Positions 14,216 through 16,567 of a stretch of DNA of 16,567 nucleotides are shown in pieces (positions within the stretch are counted from its first letter, which is position 1; every line of letters starts with the position of its first letter). A program made the position numbers and the translations under genes. This stretch comes from JAWXVE01 sp044425575. Lineage in GTDB: Bacteria > Bacillota > Clostridia > Lachnospirales > Lachnospiraceae. Under the pieces are notes generated by a model. It did not search any database, was not told the DNA's origin, and saw only the letters and a list, made by a program, of their open reading frames with translations. Location: contig JAWXVE010000051.1 of assembly GCA_044425575.1 (NCBI GenBank), forward strand, positions 1 through 16,567, read 5' to 3'.

Positions 14216-16567
14216 ATGGAAAAACTCAAGTTTTGGAAAAAGAGATCTAGTACACCACCAGCACCAAGTGGGCCGGTAGCACAGCCAGCACCAAGTGGGC
14301 CGGTAGCAAGTGCTCCAGTTAGTAGTCGTAAGACGATTAATACGAGCAGATTCTATCATACGGATGCTCGAAAAGAACAGTATGTGAATTCAGAGAATCT
14401 TGTGCGCAAGGCCGTTATGCGTAGAGGGTTAGATGATGCATATCGAGTTACACAAGCGTCTATTAATACAGCAGATGAAGCTAAGAATCACAGTGCCACA
14501 TATCGTCATACGAATGCCAAGGTGCATACCACGGCAGTTACAGAACAAGCCTCTGTTGGGGAAGGAATCACAGAAGAGGGATTAGATAAGGGCGGAACCC
14601 TTAACGATTTCATAGGTATTGGGAAAGATACCACAGAAGCAATTGGCGAATCCATGACAAGTAAGGCAGGTACTGCAGGTCTTGGGGCGGCAGCACAAAA
14701 ACATGTGCAGAACTTATCTGGAGCAACAGATGTATTAGATGCGGGAGGTAATGCCCTTGGAGCAGGATTAGGATTTGTTGGAGGTATCTATAGTCTGTAC
14801 CAATTTGGTTCAGAAGCAATAGAAGCAGGGAAGAATAAGGACACCATAGCAGGTCTAAAGTCCACCAAACATCTTGCGGAGGGAGCAAAAAATTTCTATG
14901 AGGCAGGTGCAGGAGTTGTGAATGTTGCATCAGCTTTGGGGGCACCAGTTGCACAGGGTATCCTTACAGGATTGGAGACGGCATCCACTGGTGTAGGAAT
15001 TGCATTTGCGGGAGCCGAAGGAGTTGTGAATGCGTTTAAGACTGGAAAAGCAGCAGTGTTAGCAACTACAGCACAAGTACTACAGTCGAATTTAAAAAAA
15101 GCCAGTGGAGAATACAGCATTGATCACCCAGAGCAAGCAGTAGCAACCTTTAAAAGTAAATTAACTGCGGTAGATGGAGACGTTGCAAGAGTAGAGGGAG
15201 AAGTTGCCAAGGATCCTAAGAGAGATGCAACAACAGACGGGACATTACTAGGTGTCAAGGCAGCACGGAAGACGGTAGCTGATTCGGGTGATAAATTCAT
15301 GGAAATCTGGAATCGGTATCGTGGTCTTGGAATTATGAAACGAAACGAAGCGTTAAAAGCAACTACAAGTGCAATGGATACGGCTGGAAATGCCATGAGT
15401 GTGGCAGGAGGAGCGCTGACCCTAGGCGGTGCTTCTGCAGCAGCAGGTGCAGCATTAGGTGCAGCGGCTATGTTAACAAAGCTCTTATCCTTTGCAACCC
15501 AGAAGGCAGGAAACCTAGCCATTCGCAATCATAATATAAAAGGGGAATTAAAGGTCAAAAGTATACTACAGCAAGAAACGTTAAAGGGTACTGGCGCGGC
15601 AAGTGAGAACTCAATGGCAGGTTCTCATAAGGGTCGATTCGCTTCTAGAATGATGTCATTGCAAAGTCTGGACCATATTGTGCAAGATATTATGGATGAA
15701 GTCTATGATGGACTTGGTGCTACAAGTGGATTAAACGTTACGCGAGATAAGACCACAGGTACAGAGTCCGTAAAAGGCAAAAGCTCTCATGGTAGTAAGA
15801 CCACGGAGGCTTATCGGAAGATGATTCTATATGAGATGGGAGTTGTAACAGGTAGTAAAGATGACCTGTCCAACAATATTAATACCAATCGTGCAGCAGA
15901 TATCATGAAAAGAGCAGGACTGGAACGCCATGCACTTTATGGTGTGCCTACAGGAAAGGGTGTGCCAGGACCGGATAGTATCATTGCAAAGAATCGTGCG
16001 ATTGAAACGGATCCTGCTATTCCACTTGCTCAGAAAAGAGAGAAAATGCTTCCATTGCCAGAGCAGGGAACGGTTCGGGAATTGGAACATGTATGGGCTA
16101 AGGTGTTAAATGATAATCTCTCTTCCCCTACCCATCCTACACTATGGGAATTGCCTACTATGACTGATGTAGCAAAAAAGTATGGTGGAAAGGGAAAAAC
16201 ACCAAAAGACTTGGTAAAGACCACCGATGTGAATCCATTTGTGAACCAATGGAAAGCCGACTTAAATAAGAAAGCAGCCAAAGAAGCAGCAAGAGCAGCA
16301 AGTGGAGCAGCAGGTGGAGCAGCACCAGCATCTCCTAGATTTGCATTAACTACTCAAGCAGCTGTAATCGCAAGTAAAACAGCAGCGGAAACAAGCTTGA
16401 AAGGAGATGCATCAGGGTTAGCCATGAGGCAAAGAAATGCGGGTCAATTTGCAGCAGGTGCAGCTAGTGGAACGAGAAAGCTAAGTGAAATCGGGAAAGC
16501 TACGGAAACACCAGCAACACCGGCACCAGCAACACCGGCACCAGCAACACCACCGAGACCTCCGCCA
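14216..16567 (+). CDS. Large Ala/Gly-rich protein of unknown function (3' partial)
   Basis: The frame is open to the right edge: at least 784 codons from ATG 14216. That start is preferred because AAAGGA (14202-14207) is 8 nt upstream; an ATG at 14210 is only 2 nt from it. I do not recognise a family. The start is short and basic (MEKLKFWKKRSS), then a Pro/Ala/Ser/Gly repeat (~15-32) and a polar helical stretch. Three Gly/Ala-rich hydrophobic regions follow: ~177-200 (GNALGAGLGFVGGIYSLYQF), ~229-271 (two adjacent segments) and ~391-425 (AGGALTLGGASAAAGAALGA). These look like glycine-zipper hairpins able to enter membranes, or tightly packed helices. Residues ~430-680 are polar and more globular (ESVKGKSSHG, LLYEMG-like helices, a PLPEQG stretch). 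From ~685 on the chain is Ala-rich and ends in PATPA repeats. There is no signal peptide. The look is that of a large exported, phage-like or injection-system cargo protein, but that is a guess. Confidence 0.85.
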   Translation, partial: MEKLKFWKKRSSTPPAPSGPVAQPAPSGPVASAPVSSRKTINTSRFYHTDARKEQYVNSENLVRKAVMRRGLDDAYRVTQASINTADEAKNHSATYRHTNAKVHTTAVTEQASVGEGITEEGLDKGGTLNDFIGIGKDTTEAIGESMTSKAGTAGLGAAAQKHVQNLSGATDVLDAGGNALGAGLGFVGGIYSLYQFGSEAIEAGKNKDTIAGLKSTKHLAEGAKNFYEAGAGVVNVASALGAPVAQGILTGLETASTGVGIAFAGAEGVVNAFKTGKAAVLATTAQVLQSNLKKASGEYSIDHPEQAVATFKSKLTAVDGDVARVEGEVAKDPKRDATTDGTLLGVKAARKTVADSGDKFMEIWNRYRGLGIMKRNEALKATTSAMDTAGNAMSVAGGALTLGGASAAAGAALGAAAMLTKLLSFATQKAGNLAIRNHNIKGELKVKSILQQETLKGTGAASENSMAGSHKGRFASRMMSLQSLDHIVQDIMDEVYDGLGATSGLNVTRDKTTGTESVKGKSSHGSKTTEAYRKMILYEMGVVTGSKDDLSNNINTNRAADIMKRAGLERHALYGVPTGKGVPGPDSIIAKNRAIETDPAIPLAQKREKMLPLPEQGTVRELEHVWAKVLNDNLSSPTHPTLWELPTMTDVAKKYGGKGKTPKDLVKTTDVNPFVNQWKADLNKKAAKEAARAASGAAGGAAPASPRFALTTQAAVIASKTAAETSLKGDASGLAMRQRNAGQFAAGAASGTRKLSEIGKATETPATPAPATPAPATPPRPPP
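14258..14308 (+). repeat. Two-copy 27-bp coding repeat (PAPSGPVAQ)
   Basis: CCAGCACCAAGTGGGCCGGT and the following GCA are repeated exactly at 14258 and 14285 (24 identical bases, 27-bp period). They encode PAPSGPVA twice near the N-terminus of the Ala/Gly-rich protein. The nucleotide identity points to a recent expansion. Confidence 0.9.
16511..16552 (+). repeat. 15-bp coding repeat (PATPA)
   Basis: CCAGCAACACCGGCA occurs at 16511 and 16526, with a partial third copy from 16541 that runs into a Pro-rich tail (PPRPPP) at the window edge. It encodes PATPA units, probably a flexible linker between the Ala-rich region and a further domain outside the window. Confidence 0.9.

Noticed and set aside
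14258..14308. CRISPR-like repeat
   Set aside because: There are only two units, they are coding in frame, and the spacer is three bases.
14600..16281. Several open frames on the minus strand opposite the Ala/Gly-rich gene (e.g. 15124-15528)
   Set aside because: They arise from the GCA/GGA-rich codon composition of the plus-strand gene, lack ribosome binding sites and translate to low-complexity Ala/Pro/Leu sequence.

Overview
The window looks like a chromosomal segment of a low-GC Gram-positive bacterium, most likely Clostridia and probably Lachnospiraceae. The basis is strong AGGAGG-type ribosome binding sites, A/T-rich codon use, a short cysteine lipobox, a class 1B PyrK/PyrD pair, and an AgrA/AgrC-like regulatory pair. 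The family-level placement is inference. No rRNA, tRNA, insertion sequence or CRISPR array was found.

Layout, left to right. (1) The 3' part of a CHASE2-type membrane adenylate cyclase. (2) A lipoprotein glycoside hydrolase family 18 enzyme (chitinase-like), convergent with (3) an AbgT-family transporter on the minus strand; a perfect 14-bp-stem hairpin lies between them. (4) An OmpR-type response regulator and its histidine kinase, overlapping by ATGA. (5) A more A/T-rich island, about 7.28-10.35 kb: a LytTR response regulator and a GHKL (AgrC-like) sensor kinase, followed by a small membrane-anchored protein of unknown function. The last 51 bp of the GHKL kinase gene and its terminator are also present, nearly identical, upstream of the operon, so the cassette is flanked by ~100/121-bp direct repeats. 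The downstream copy carries two copies of the 14-mer TGTCGTTYATGGGA at a 20-bp period, a LytTR-like operator geometry just upstream of the small membrane protein gene; the upstream copy has one. (6) A 113-aa low-complexity protein preceded by a tandem 11-bp repeat that abuts a -10 box. (7) pyrK-pyrD (dihydroorotate dehydrogenase B), then a DegV-family lipid-binding protein. (8) A restriction-modification scar: the first ~30 codons of a C5-cytosine methyltransferase joined to the C-terminal ~130 codons of an HpaII-family endonuclease. (9) A large Ala/Gly-rich, Pro-repeat-capped ORF that runs off the right edge (at least 784 codons) and matches no family I recognise.

The best candidates for something undescribed are two. 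One is the LytTR/GHKL cassette with its duplicated 3' end, its operator-like repeats and its membrane-protein target candidate. The other is the open-ended Ala/Gly-rich protein, whose glycine-zipper-like hydrophobic segments and Pro-rich ends suggest an exported or injected protein; what follows it outside the window would decide this.
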